This document shows, in pieces, positions 1 to 7,487 of a stretch of 8,618 nucleotides of DNA. Each line of letters opens with the position of its first letter. The stretch's first letter is position 1. The translations under genes were made by a program, and so were the position numbers. Below the pieces are notes generated by a model, which saw nothing but the letters and a program-made list of their open reading frames with translations, did no database searches and had not been told where the DNA came from. The DNA comes from Thermaceae bacterium (GTDB lineage Bacteria; Deinococcota; Deinococci; Deinococcales; Marinithermaceae). Where the stretch lies: assembly GCA_026989475.1 (NCBI GenBank), contig JALSJG010000255.1, positions 1-8,618 on the forward strand, in the 5' to 3' direction.

Positions 1-124
<124 letters not shown>

Positions 125-130
125 AGGAAA

Positions 131-149
131 ACTTCCCCGATGGGGAAGT
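131..149 (-). promoter_or_regulatory. Hairpin in the 16S rRNA leader
   Basis: A perfect 8-bp stem (ACTTCCCC/GGGGAAGT) with a 3-nt loop sits about seven bases before the predicted mature 16S 5' end and is followed on the minus strand by TTTTCC. It resembles a short intrinsic terminator. In this place it is more likely a leader structure used in rRNA processing or in folding of the nascent transcript. A second short hairpin (GCCCC/GGGGC) lies nearer the promoter. The stem is seen directly; its role is inference. Confidence 0.5.
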
Positions 150-216
150 GGGTGCGCTTCGTTTGGCTGCCTTGGCCCGTGCTTTCAAGGTCCGCCGCCC
201 CTTTGGGGCAAAGCTA

Positions 217-245
217 AGTTTAGCAAAGGGGCGGGGCTTCGTCAA
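217..245 (-). promoter_or_regulatory. 16S rRNA promoter (-35 TTGACG, -10 TAAACT)
   Basis: On the minus strand, TTGACG (245-240) and TAAACT (222-217) are separated by exactly 17 bp, the ideal sigma-70-type spacing. Five of six and four of six bases match the consensus. Transcription would start near 209-210 and give a leader of about 85 nt before mature 16S rRNA. The -35 overlaps the end of the upstream SDR gene: the TGA stop of that gene lies within TTGACG. The position just upstream of 16S and the spacing make this the best promoter in the window. No A/T-rich UP element is visible, because the upstream DNA is GC-rich coding sequence. Confidence 0.75.
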
Positions 246-898
246 CCGGGGTAGACCAAGACTTCCCGGAGCCGGCCGCCCTCGAGGCGCAGGGCGGAGA
301 GGGCGGCCTCGGCCAGGGCCCGGGGTTGGATCCAGCGCCCGGGGTCGGCCTCCGGCATCGCCCGGCGGTTTGCTGGGGTGTCGATCGCCGCCATGGGGAC
401 GAGGGCCAGAACGCGGAGCTCGGGTTCCTCCTCGGCGAGGGAGCGGAGCAGGGCCAGCACCCCGGCTTTGGTGGCGGCGTAGGCGGCGAGGTTCTTGCCT
501 CCGCACCGGTACCCGGCGGCGGCCGAGACCCCCACGAGAAAGCCCCGGCGGCGGACGAGCGCCGGGAGGAAGGCGCGGGCGGTGTGGTAGAGGGTCTTCA
601 GGTTGGCCCCGAGCATCCGCTCGAGCAACTCCGGCCCGCTTTCCCTGAGCGGCGCGGCGGCGAAGCCGCCGGCCAGGTGCACCACCCCGTCCACCTCGGG
701 CTCGGCCCCGGCGAGGGCCCGGGCCGCCTGGGGATCGGCGAGGTCGGCGACGTGGTAGGGAAGGCCGTACTTCTCCGCGCGGGCCCTCAGGGCCTCTTGG
801 TTCCGGCCGACCAGCACGGGCTCGGCCCCGGCCTCCCGGAAGGCCTCGATAAAGGCCGGGGCCACCCCGCCGCTTGCGCCGGTGATCAGCACCCTCAT
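242..898 (-). CDS. SDR family NAD(P)-dependent oxidoreductase
   Basis: A 218-residue short-chain dehydrogenase/reductase, predicted cytosolic, with one Rossmann domain. Visible signatures are the N-terminal cofactor loop TGASGGVA (residues 6-13; the last glycine of the usual TGxxxGxG is alanine here), GRN (31-33) after the second strand, HLAGG (74-78) as the NAG-like motif, a serine at 125, and the catalytic YAATK (Tyr140, Lys144). Ser-Tyr spacing is 15 rather than the usual 13. The C-terminus (PMAAIDTPANR, 168-178) fits the family, but the substrate cannot be read from the sequence. The ATG start overlaps the HIBADH stop by 4 nt (ATGA), with a GGGGAGGAG ribosome site before it. It is the last gene of the operon, and its TGA stop lies inside the -35 box of the 16S promoter. 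No terminator separates it from the rRNA gene. Confidence 0.9.
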   Translation of the reverse strand: MRVLITGASGGVAPAFIEAFREAGAEPVLVGRNQEALRARAEKYGLPYHVADLADPQAARALAGAEPEVDGVVHLAGGFAAAPLRESGPELLERMLGANLKTLYHTARAFLPALVRRRGFLVGVSAAAGYRCGGKNLAAYAATKAGVLALLRSLAEEEPELRVLALVPMAAIDTPANRRAMPEADPGRWIQPRALAEAALSALRLEGGRLREVLVYPG

Positions 899-1770
899 CG
901 GATCTCCTCCCCGGCCCAGGCCTCGACGAGTTTCACCGCCTCGGTGTGGTCGGCGTCCTCGCCGATCGTCTTGGCCGCGGCCTGGTAGAGCTCGCGGGTG
1001 AGGTGGAAGAGGGGGCTCGGCACGCCGGCGTCCTCGGTGACCTTGCTGCCGATCCGGACGTCCTTGGCCAGGAGGCCGAGCTTGAAGGTAAGGGGAAAGC
1101 TCCGGTCGAGGACGCGCTCGGGAAGGAGGACCTCGGTGGCGAAGCTCCGGCCCGAGCTTTGGTTGATGACCTCGAGCGCCTTGTTCAGATCCACCCCCGC
1201 CTTCCTGAGGGCGAGCAGCCCCTCGGCGGCGGCGAGCAGGACGGCGGCGAGCAGGGTGTTGTTCACCGCCTTGGTGGCGTGGCCGGCGCCCACGGGGCCG
1301 AGGTGGACGATCTTCCTGCCGAGGGCCTCGAAAAGCGGCCTTGCCCGCTCGAAATCGGCCGCCTCGCCCCCGACCATGATCGAGAGCGTCCCCGCCTCGG
1401 CTCCGGCGGTCCCCCCCGAGACCGGGGCGTCGAGGAAGCGCACCCCGGCTTCGGCGAGCCGGGCGGCGATCTTCCGGCTTTGCTCCGGCTCGCCCGAGGT
1501 GCAGTCGATCCAGAGCGTGCCCGGCTTCAGGTGGGGGAGCAGCTTCCCCGCCGCCTCCCAGACCTCGTTCGAGGTGGGGAGGCAGGTAAAGATCGCCTCG
1601 GCCCCGGCCAGCTCCTCGAGCCGTTCCGCCGCGCGGGTGCCGTAGGCCTCCGCGTGGGCCTTCGCCTTCGCGGGCGTTCGGTTGTAGACCCAGACCTCGT
1701 GACCGGCCGCTTTCAGGTTCTTCGCCATGGGGTAGCCCATGGCGCCGAGCCCGATCCATCCGACCCTCAT
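895..1770 (-). CDS. mmsB: 3-hydroxyisobutyrate dehydrogenase family protein (NAD(P)-dependent beta-hydroxyacid dehydrogenase)
   Basis: A 291-residue beta-hydroxyacid dehydrogenase, the usual length. The N-terminal Rossmann domain starts with VGWIGLGAMGYPMAKNL (residues 3-19). Asn30-Arg31-Thr32 after the second strand suggests NADP(H) preference (inference). The substrate motif DAPVSGGTAGAEAGTL (114-129) and the catalytic-lysine motif GAGHATKAVNN (161-171, Lys167) are intact. The rest is the all-helical domain, ending ADHTEAVKLVEAWAGEEIR. From memory it closely resembles the structurally studied Thermus thermophilus HIBADH. In valine catabolism the enzyme oxidises 3-hydroxyisobutyrate to methylmalonate semialdehyde; related enzymes use other small hydroxyacids, so the exact substrate is open. 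A strong AAAGGAGG site stands 4 nt before the ATG. Both ends overlap the neighbouring genes by 4 nt, so translation is probably coupled. Confidence 0.93.
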   Translation of the reverse strand: MRVGWIGLGAMGYPMAKNLKAAGHEVWVYNRTPAKAKAHAEAYGTRAAERLEELAGAEAIFTCLPTSNEVWEAAGKLLPHLKPGTLWIDCTSGEPEQSRKIAARLAEAGVRFLDAPVSGGTAGAEAGTLSIMVGGEAADFERARPLFEALGRKIVHLGPVGAGHATKAVNNTLLAAVLLAAAEGLLALRKAGVDLNKALEVINQSSGRSFATEVLLPERVLDRSFPLTFKLGLLAKDVRIGSKVTEDAGVPSPLFHLTRELYQAAAKTIGEDADHTEAVKLVEAWAGEEIR

Positions 1771-2119
1771 GCCGCCTCCTTTCGACGAAACCCTCCGGCC
1801 ATCAGCCGGAAGAGGAGCAAAAAGGGCAGGCTGAAGCCGAGGCTGGTGGCGAGGAAGAGAAGCCGCGTGCCGTCCAGCGGTTCGGCGTAGGCGACGAGCC
1901 GCACCAGCCAGCCGGTGGGCACGGCGATCGCCCAGGTAGCGACCAGGGGGGGAAGGCGCGGGTCCCGCCAGGTGCCGGTGAAGGGGGCGACCAGGGACCA
2001 GGCGAGGAGGAAGGGCCAGGCGGCGCGGAAGACCTCGCCGAGGACGAGCGCCTTGTGGTGGGCGTAGATCCCGGTGGCGGCGAAGGCGAAAAGGGCGAGG
2101 AGATCGGCGAGGGGCCGGC

Positions 2120-2123
<4 letters not shown>
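1767..2123 (-). CDS. DUF3054 family membrane protein
   Basis: A 118-residue hydrophobic protein with about four predicted transmembrane helices (residues ~5-22, 30-48, 58-77, 88-107) and a basic C-terminal tail (FRRKEAA). A HisHis pair at 22-23 just after the first helix and a TWRDPRLPP loop at 51-59 fit the small uncharacterised DUF3054 family as I recall it. No enzymatic motif is visible and the function is unknown. The ATG overlaps the lipA stop by 4 nt; GGAGG 7 nt before it serves as the ribosome site. The stop overlaps the HIBADH start in the same way. Tight packing between lipA and HIBADH suggests cotranscription but does not reveal a role. Confidence 0.8.
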
Positions 2124-3671
<1,548 letters not shown>

Positions 3672-3746
3672 CGCGAGCCCCCCGGGGATTTTGCGGCGCG
3701 GGTCCACAGTCCGGGATTCGCGGTCGAGGGGGCGCCGCGGGTCGGG

Positions 3747-4154
3747 CTAGTTCGGCCCTTCGGCGAGGGCACTGGCCCGGTAGCGGTTTAGGAACGCGGC
3801 GAGCGCTTCCGGTTCCAGGCGGAAGCTCTCGGGCAAGGCCCGGAGCTCGCCCCGGGCGGTCTCGAAGACCACCGCCTTGGCGAAGGTAACGCCGAGAAGC
3901 CGGAAGGCGCGCACCCGGAAGCCCCGGACCTCGCGCCAGGCGTAGCGGTGGCGGTAAAGGAGCGGGCGGTAGGAGAAGCCGAGGGGGTCGAGCTCGAGGG
4001 CAAATGCGCGGGGGAAAGCGATCTTGACCCCGAAGACGGCGAGCAGGGGAAGGGCGATCAGGTACTGCCCGGCCATGCCAAAGAGCCCGGCGGCGAGCAG
4101 GCCGAGGTAGGGGCCCGCCTGGGCCGGGGGCAGGGTGACCTCCTCGAGCTCCAC
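3747..4154 (-). CDS. Small membrane protein with PH-like C-terminal domain, function unknown
   Basis: A 135-residue protein. The N-terminus (MELEEVTLPPAQAGPYLG) is followed by a hydrophobic stretch at ~16-45, one long or two short membrane helices. A soluble tail follows in which LELDPLGFSYRPLLYRHRYAWREVRGFRV (split at 53-70 and 71-81) has the alternating strand pattern and Tyr/Trp positions of bacterial PH-like (YcxB/bPH2-type) membrane proteins. A final helix (ESFRLEPEALAAFLNRY) fits such domains. No catalytic motif is seen. The open frame extends upstream, but the added part is low-complexity and overlaps a pseudogene. The GTG at 4154 is preferred because TAGACT stands 7 nt before it and family-like sequence begins there. 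It runs the same way as lipB, separated by 87 bp that contain the lipB promoter. Confidence 0.7.
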   Translation of the reverse strand: MELEEVTLPPAQAGPYLGLLAAGLFGMAGQYLIALPLLAVFGVKIAFPRAFALELDPLGFSYRPLLYRHRYAWREVRGFRVRAFRLLGVTFAKAVVFETARGELRALPESFRLEPEALAAFLNRYRASALAEGPN

Positions 4155-4161
4155 CGGGTCC

Positions 4162-4167
4162 AGTCTA
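4162..4167 (-). promoter_or_regulatory. Predicted -10 element of the leaderless PH-like gene
   Basis: TAGACT on the minus strand is followed by 7 nt and a GTG start. The string TAGACTGGACCCGGTG is identical at 15 of 16 positions to that before the DUF84 gene at 7475-7490. Its TAG is also the stop codon of the decayed ATPase reading frame upstream. No clear -35 is visible. Confidence 0.6.
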
Positions 4168-4523
4168 GCCGGCGAGCGCTCGCATCGGCGCCCTGAGGGG
4201 GATCGCCTGCACCCCCGGGGGCACGGTTCCGGGGTACACGACGTAAGCGGCCTCTTTTGGGCTTCGGATTCAGGCTTCGCCTGACCCCGACGGCCCGGAG
4301 CGCTCCGGGACCGAAGGCGGGCAGGAGAACCACCCCGGCGCCGCCGGCCTGGCGGGAAAAACCCTCCGCCCGTTCCCCGGCCGCCCCTGCGCCCGTCCCG
4401 CTCGCCGGGCCTGGTCGATGCGTCCCCGCAAGATACGAAAGAGCTCGGATTTACCGAGCCTCCGATCGAGCGCATGCCGCAGCCTGCGGGCGACGATCCC
4501 TGCAAGTCATACATCACGATGCC
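4165..4523 (-). pseudogene. Decayed AAA+ ATPase / DUF4143-type ATP-binding protein remnant
   Basis: This 450-bp gap between genes holds fragments of one protein family in different minus-strand frames. Near 4520-4500, IVMYDLQ resembles the YLDLE strand of AAA_14 ATPases. At 4500-4381, KSELFRILRGRIDQARRAGR resembles the PELFxxLRxxIDxxRRxGR segment after Walker B. At 4303-4250, LRAVGVRRSLNPKPKRG resembles the WAVEVKRSxxPKxxRG nuclease-like motif of DUF4143. At 4254-4165, AAYVVYPGTVPPGVQAIPL matches the usual C-terminus and ends in TAG. The order is right, but frames change, a TGA interrupts, and Walker A and most of the ~400-residue protein are missing. Intact members are orphan ATPases common in thermophiles and archaea. 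The assignment is from memory of the family, without alignment. Between this remnant and 4623 I see nothing supported apart from the palindrome at 4498-4535. Confidence 0.6.
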
Positions 4524-4535
4524 TGATTTGCAGGG
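4498..4535. repeat. Imperfect 38-bp palindrome
   Basis: The outer arms CCCTGCAAGTCA and TGATTTGCAGGG pair at 11 of 12 positions. Inside, CATC and GATG also pair around the centre, giving 15 of 19 matching half-site positions overall. It lies at the left end of the recognisable ATPase remnant and ~90 bp beyond the amrB stop. It could be an operator, a folded RNA 3' end for the amrSB transcript, or chance. No proper T-run follows on the minus strand (TTCTTT follows on the plus strand, where no gene ends). Confidence 0.45.
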
Positions 4536-4623
4536 TTCTTTCCCTTCGGGGCCCCGGCGGCGAGGGCGTCGGGGTCGCCGTCGATCCCCCGTCGAGCGCG
4601 GCCTTCCCCGCGAGCGCCTTTCC

Positions 4624-5412
4624 CTACGGTGCGTCGTAGCGTAGGGCGGCGTAGCCCACCACCCGGCGGCGGTCGCCGGAGACGTCGCCGCTGGTGCCGT
4701 AGGCGAGCAACCTCGGGCGCCAGCCGAGCGCCCGGGCGATCGCCGTCAGCGCGGCCCAGGGATGGCGGCCGCAGGCCTCGGAATCCAGGACTCCTTCTGC
4801 GTCCAGGTGAAGGGCCCGGTCCAGGGTCTCGGCGTCGATCCGCCGGGCGGCCTCGTCGGGGTGGTAGTGGGAGAGGTCGGTGGAGACCACGATCAGGTCG
4901 CCGGGCTCGAGCACCTCCCGAATCCTGGGCGCGGCCGCGAGCGGGTCGGCCGTGCCAAAGAGCAGGGGAACCAGGGAAAACCCCCCGAGCACCACCTGGA
5001 GGAAGGGGAGCTCGACCTCCAGGCTGTGCTCGGCCAGGTGGGGCTTGGCGAGTTCGACGAAGGGCGGCCCCATCGCCAGAAGCCGCGCCACCCGGTCGGC
5101 GGCCACCGGCACCTCCCCGAGCGGGGTGGCCCAGGCGGTGAAGGGGCCGGGGGAGATGCCCTCGAAGGCCACGTAGTGGGCTGGGCCGAGGAGCCAGACC
5201 ACCGGGCGGGCGCCGGCGTAGGGGGCAAGGGCCTTGAAGGCGTAGGCGGCCACCGGTCCGGAGTAGACGTAGCCCGCGTGGGGCGCGACCACCGCCCGAG
5301 GAGGGGCGGCGCGCTCCCCGGGCACCTCGGCGAGAAGCCTTGTGACCAGGCTTCTCAGGTCCTCGGGATCGGCGGGGTAGAAGGCCCCCGCCACCGCCGG
5401 TTCACGCAGCAT
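4624..5412 (-). CDS. amrB: AmmeMemoRadiSam system protein B (MEMO1 family)
   Basis: A 262-residue MEMO1-family protein, full length. The family shares the fold of class III extradiol (LigB-type) dioxygenases; human MEMO1 has a metal site of two histidines and a cysteine. The matching residues are seen here: His45 in APHAGYVYSGPVAA, His79 in LLGPAHYVAFEG and Cys214 in EACGRHPWAAL. LAEHSLEVELPFLQ (126-139) and VSTDLSHYHPDEAARRID (176-193) complete the conserved pocket. The N-terminus MLREPAVAGAFYPAD is typical. The biochemical role of the bacterial protein is not settled as far as I know. The ATG lies within the end of amrS (11-nt overlap) behind a GGGAGGAAGG ribosome site, so the two are probably made together. 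The third usual partner, an AMMECR1 protein, is not in the window. Confidence 0.93.
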   Translation of the reverse strand: MLREPAVAGAFYPADPEDLRSLVTRLLAEVPGERAAPPRAVVAPHAGYVYSGPVAAYAFKALAPYAGARPVVWLLGPAHYVAFEGISPGPFTAWATPLGEVPVAADRVARLLAMGPPFVELAKPHLAEHSLEVELPFLQVVLGGFSLVPLLFGTADPLAAAPRIREVLEPGDLIVVSTDLSHYHPDEAARRIDAETLDRALHLDAEGVLDSEACGRHPWAALTAIARALGWRPRLLAYGTSGDVSGDRRRVVGYAALRYDAP

Positions 5413-6496
5413 GACCTTCCTCCCAGGACCAGACCCCCGGGATCCGGGCCCCGCAGCGGGGACAGACCCCGGGCTCCTTCCAAAGGGTGCGCACGCGGTA
5501 GCCCTCGCGGTGGATGACGAGGGCGCCGCAGCTTGGGCAGTAGGTGGATTCGTGCTCGGGGTCGAGGACGTTCCCCAGGTAGACGTACTTGAGCCCCACC
5601 TCCCTGGCGATCCGGTAGGCCCGGAGCAGGGTCCCGTGGGGGGTGGGCTTGAGCTCGGGCATCCGGTAGTCCGGGTGGGCGGCGGTGAGGTGCCAGGGGA
5701 TCTCGGGATTCACCGAGGATAGAAACTCCGCCATCCCCCGGATCTCCTCGTCGGAGTCGTTGTGGCCAGAGAGCAGCAACGTGGTGACCTCGAGCCAGAC
5801 CCTGCCCTTAAGCTCGGTGCCCGCGAAGCGGATGTTCTCGAGCACCGGCTTCAGCCGCGCGCCCGTGAGCTTCCGGTAAAACGCCTCGGTGAAGCCCTTT
5901 AAGTCGATGTTGATGGCGTCGAGGTAGGGCTCCATGTACGCCCAGGTGGGGTGGGTCTCGAAGCCGGAGGAGACGAAGACGTTCTTCATCCCCTCGGCGC
6001 GGGCGAGCCGGGCGATCTCCCGGGCGTACTCGATCCAGACCACCGGCTCGTTGTAGGTGTAGGCGATGAGCCGGATCCCCGCCCTTTTCGCGGTTTCCAC
6101 CACCCGCTCCGGCGGCCAGTCCTCCCCGATCGGGCGGTCGGGCTCGCCGGTCGTTGGGTCCACCTTGAACGCGCGGAACTGGCTGATCTGCCAGTTCTGG
6201 CAGAACTGGCAGAAGAGGTTGCAGCCCACGGTCCCGATCGAGAGGATCGGCTCTCCCGGGTGGAAGTGAAAGAGGGGCTTTTTCTCCACCGGGTCCACGT
6301 GGACCGCGGAGGCCCTGCCGTAGGTGACGAGGTAGAGCCTGCCGCCGTAGTTCCGGCGGACGCCGCACCTGCCCGCCTCCCCGGGGGGCACGGCGCACCA
6401 GTGGTGGCAGGCGGTGCACTGCACCCACCCCCGGGGCAGGGGGCGGTAGAGGTCGCACTCGCGGAGCCTGGCGATCGGTAGCGTGGCCTCGGCCAT
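5402..6496 (-). CDS. amrS: AmmeMemoRadiSam system radical SAM enzyme
   Basis: A 364-residue radical SAM protein of the PflA-like group that accompanies MEMO and AMMECR1 proteins. An N-terminal cysteine-rich segment (Cys27, Cys30, Cys34, Cys44 in VQCTACHHWC and GRCGVRRN) precedes the SAM-cluster motif CNLFCQFC (Cys92, Cys96, Cys99) with NWQISQ after it. AYTYNEPVVWIEYA (145-158), FVSSGFE (174-180), INIDLKGF (195-202) and WHLTAAHPDYRM (268-279) are typical of the family. At the C-terminus two CxxC pairs (Cys320/Cys323, Cys345/Cys348) form a rubredoxin-like knuckle, probably binding metal. The substrate is unknown to me. The ATG follows AAGGAGG by 4 nt, and TAAAAT lies ~28 nt upstream. It is divergent from the GGDEF gene and overlaps amrB downstream by 11 nt. 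Confidence 0.94.
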   Translation of the reverse strand: MAEATLPIARLRECDLYRPLPRGWVQCTACHHWCAVPPGEAGRCGVRRNYGGRLYLVTYGRASAVHVDPVEKKPLFHFHPGEPILSIGTVGCNLFCQFCQNWQISQFRAFKVDPTTGEPDRPIGEDWPPERVVETAKRAGIRLIAYTYNEPVVWIEYAREIARLARAEGMKNVFVSSGFETHPTWAYMEPYLDAINIDLKGFTEAFYRKLTGARLKPVLENIRFAGTELKGRVWLEVTTLLLSGHNDSDEEIRGMAEFLSSVNPEIPWHLTAAHPDYRMPELKPTPHGTLLRAYRIAREVGLKYVYLGNVLDPEHESTYCPSCGALVIHREGYRVRTLWKEPGVCPRCGARIPGVWSWEEGHAA

Positions 6497-6500
6497 CCGG

Positions 6501-6530
6501 CCTCCTTTACATCTACTTGCTCACATTTTA
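6501..6530 (-). promoter_or_regulatory. amrS -10 element and ribosome binding site
   Basis: On the minus strand TAAAAT (6530-6525) matches the -10 consensus at five of six bases. AAGGAGG (6507-6501) is a near-perfect Shine-Dalgarno 4 nt before the ATG. The 5' leader would be about 20 nt. No convincing -35 is visible. Unlike most first genes here, amrS would therefore have a conventional leader. Confidence 0.5.
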
Positions 6531-6548
6531 TCGCATGAAAGCGGCGGT

Positions 6549-6577
6549 TTGCGCCCGCGCCCCCTTCGGAAAAGAAT
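6549..6577 (+). promoter_or_regulatory. Possible weak promoter of the GGDEF gene
   Basis: TTGCGC (6549-6554) and AAGAAT (6572-6577) are 17 bp apart, and the -10-like hexamer ends 6 nt before the GTG start, the same geometry as the leaderless genes. Each hexamer matches consensus at only three or four positions, so this is tentative. Confidence 0.3.
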
Positions 6578-6583
6578 GGATTT

Positions 6584-7477
6584 GTGGGGGACCCCCAGCG
6601 GGCGGTATGGGAAGCGCTCGAGCGCATCTACTGGATGAGCGCCCTGGCGCTCGGGGTGGTGGCGTTCGGGCTCGAGCTCGCCCTGGGATCGGCCCCCCTC
6701 ACCCTGCTCGGCGGGCTTTACCTGGCGATCACGCTCTTTTTTTACCTCGGGCCACGCAGGATCGTCCTCCACCTGCTCTACGCCGTGGCCAGCACCCTGG
6801 TGATGCTCCGGGTCGTGCCCGAGCTGCCCCTCGCCGGCGACTCCCGGGACTTCGCCGCCGCCATCCTGGTGCTCGCCACCCTGGCGCTCGGGACCTACGG
6901 CGGGCCCCTGTGGGCGGGTCTTGGGGCGCTTGCGGTGGCGGCGTTCTTCCCCGGCCCGGGCCCTTACCAGCGCGTCGCGCTCCTCGGCGTGCACGCCCTC
7001 GCCGGGTACCTGGGGGTACGGATACGCGGCTGGATCGGCGAGCTCGCCCGGGTGCAGGCCCGGCTGGACTGGATCGCCCACCACGATCCCCTCACCGGGC
7101 TTGGAAACCGGCGCTCGCTGGAGGCGGCCTTCCTTGAAGGGGGGTGGCGCTACCTAAGCCTCTGGGACCTCGACCAGCTCAAGCGGATCAACGACGAGCA
7201 GGGCCACGCCGCCGGCGACGCCGAGCTGGTGCGGTTTTCCCGCGTGCTCGCCTCCGAGTCCCGGTCGACCGATCGCTTTTTCCGCACCGGGGGCGACGAG
7301 TTCGTCGGCCTCCACCGGGACGCGGCGCCTCCCCAGGGGCTGGTGGATCGGGTACGCCGGAGGTTCCCGGCGGTGAGCGTGGGGTTCGTTCCCCTCGTCG
7401 GGGGGCTCGAGGCCGCGATCGCCGAGGCCGACCGGGCGATGTACCGCGACAAGGCCCGCCGCCGTTCGGCCGGGTAG
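6584..7477 (+). CDS. Membrane-anchored GGDEF domain diguanylate cyclase
   Basis: A 297-residue protein predicted to make cyclic di-GMP from two GTP. Residues ~18-147 hold five or six hydrophobic segments (about 18-36, 37-55, 60-77, 90-105, 107-123, 129-145) with short loops, an integral-membrane input domain of unknown ligand. The linker helix (GELARVQARLDWI) leads into the GGDEF domain: HHDPLTGLGNRR (166-177), DLDQLKRINDEQGHAAGD (195-212), RTGGDEFVG (234-242) and EADRAMYRDK (281-290). The active site is intact, and the product-inhibition I-site RSTD (227-230) lies five residues before GGDEF, so activity with feedback control is likely. The GTG start has no Shine-Dalgarno. A start at Met18 is possible but would remove only the cytoplasmic N-terminus. 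Its TAG stop forms the start of the next gene's -10. Confidence 0.93.
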   Translation: MGDPQRAVWEALERIYWMSALALGVVAFGLELALGSAPLTLLGGLYLAITLFFYLGPRRIVLHLLYAVASTLVMLRVVPELPLAGDSRDFAAAILVLATLALGTYGGPLWAGLGALAVAAFFPGPGPYQRVALLGVHALAGYLGVRIRGWIGELARVQARLDWIAHHDPLTGLGNRRSLEAAFLEGGWRYLSLWDLDQLKRINDEQGHAAGDAELVRFSRVLASESRSTDRFFRTGGDEFVGLHRDAAPPQGLVDRVRRRFPAVSVGFVPLVGGLEAAIAEADRAMYRDKARRRSAG

Positions 7478-7480
7478 ACT
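7475..7480 (+). promoter_or_regulatory. Predicted -10 element of the leaderless DUF84 gene
   Basis: TAGACT is followed by GGGCCCG and a GTG start, a 7-nt gap with no Shine-Dalgarno. The TAG is at the same time the stop codon of the GGDEF gene. No matching -35 is seen 16-18 bp upstream. Confidence 0.6.
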
Positions 7481-7487
7481 GGGCCCG

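Noticed and set aside
3681..3687. CCCCGGGG-type palindrome between the PH-like gene and lipB as a terminator
   Set aside because: It is short, has no loop and no T-run follows; it lies in the promoter spacer of lipB and is likely to be compositional.
4155..4517. N-terminal extension of the PH-like protein to a start at 4517
   Set aside because: The extra ~121 residues are low-complexity, Arg/Gly/Pro-rich, and cross pseudogene fragments that read sensibly only in other frames. The GTG at 4154 has the TAGACT start signal.
4257..4526. 89-codon plus-strand open frame in the intergenic region
   Set aside because: No recognisable domain or start signal, and it is antisense to the decayed ATPase fragments, which explain the region better.
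5951..6481. Long plus-strand open frame inside amrS
   Set aside because: It is antisense to a gene with intact cysteine motifs and family-wide conservation; such frames arise from high GC at third codon positions.
6506..6534. TTTACA/TATCGC as a plus-strand promoter for the GGDEF gene
   Set aside because: The -10 matches at only three positions, and the A/T-rich block is better explained by the minus-strand TAAAAT and ribosome site of amrS.
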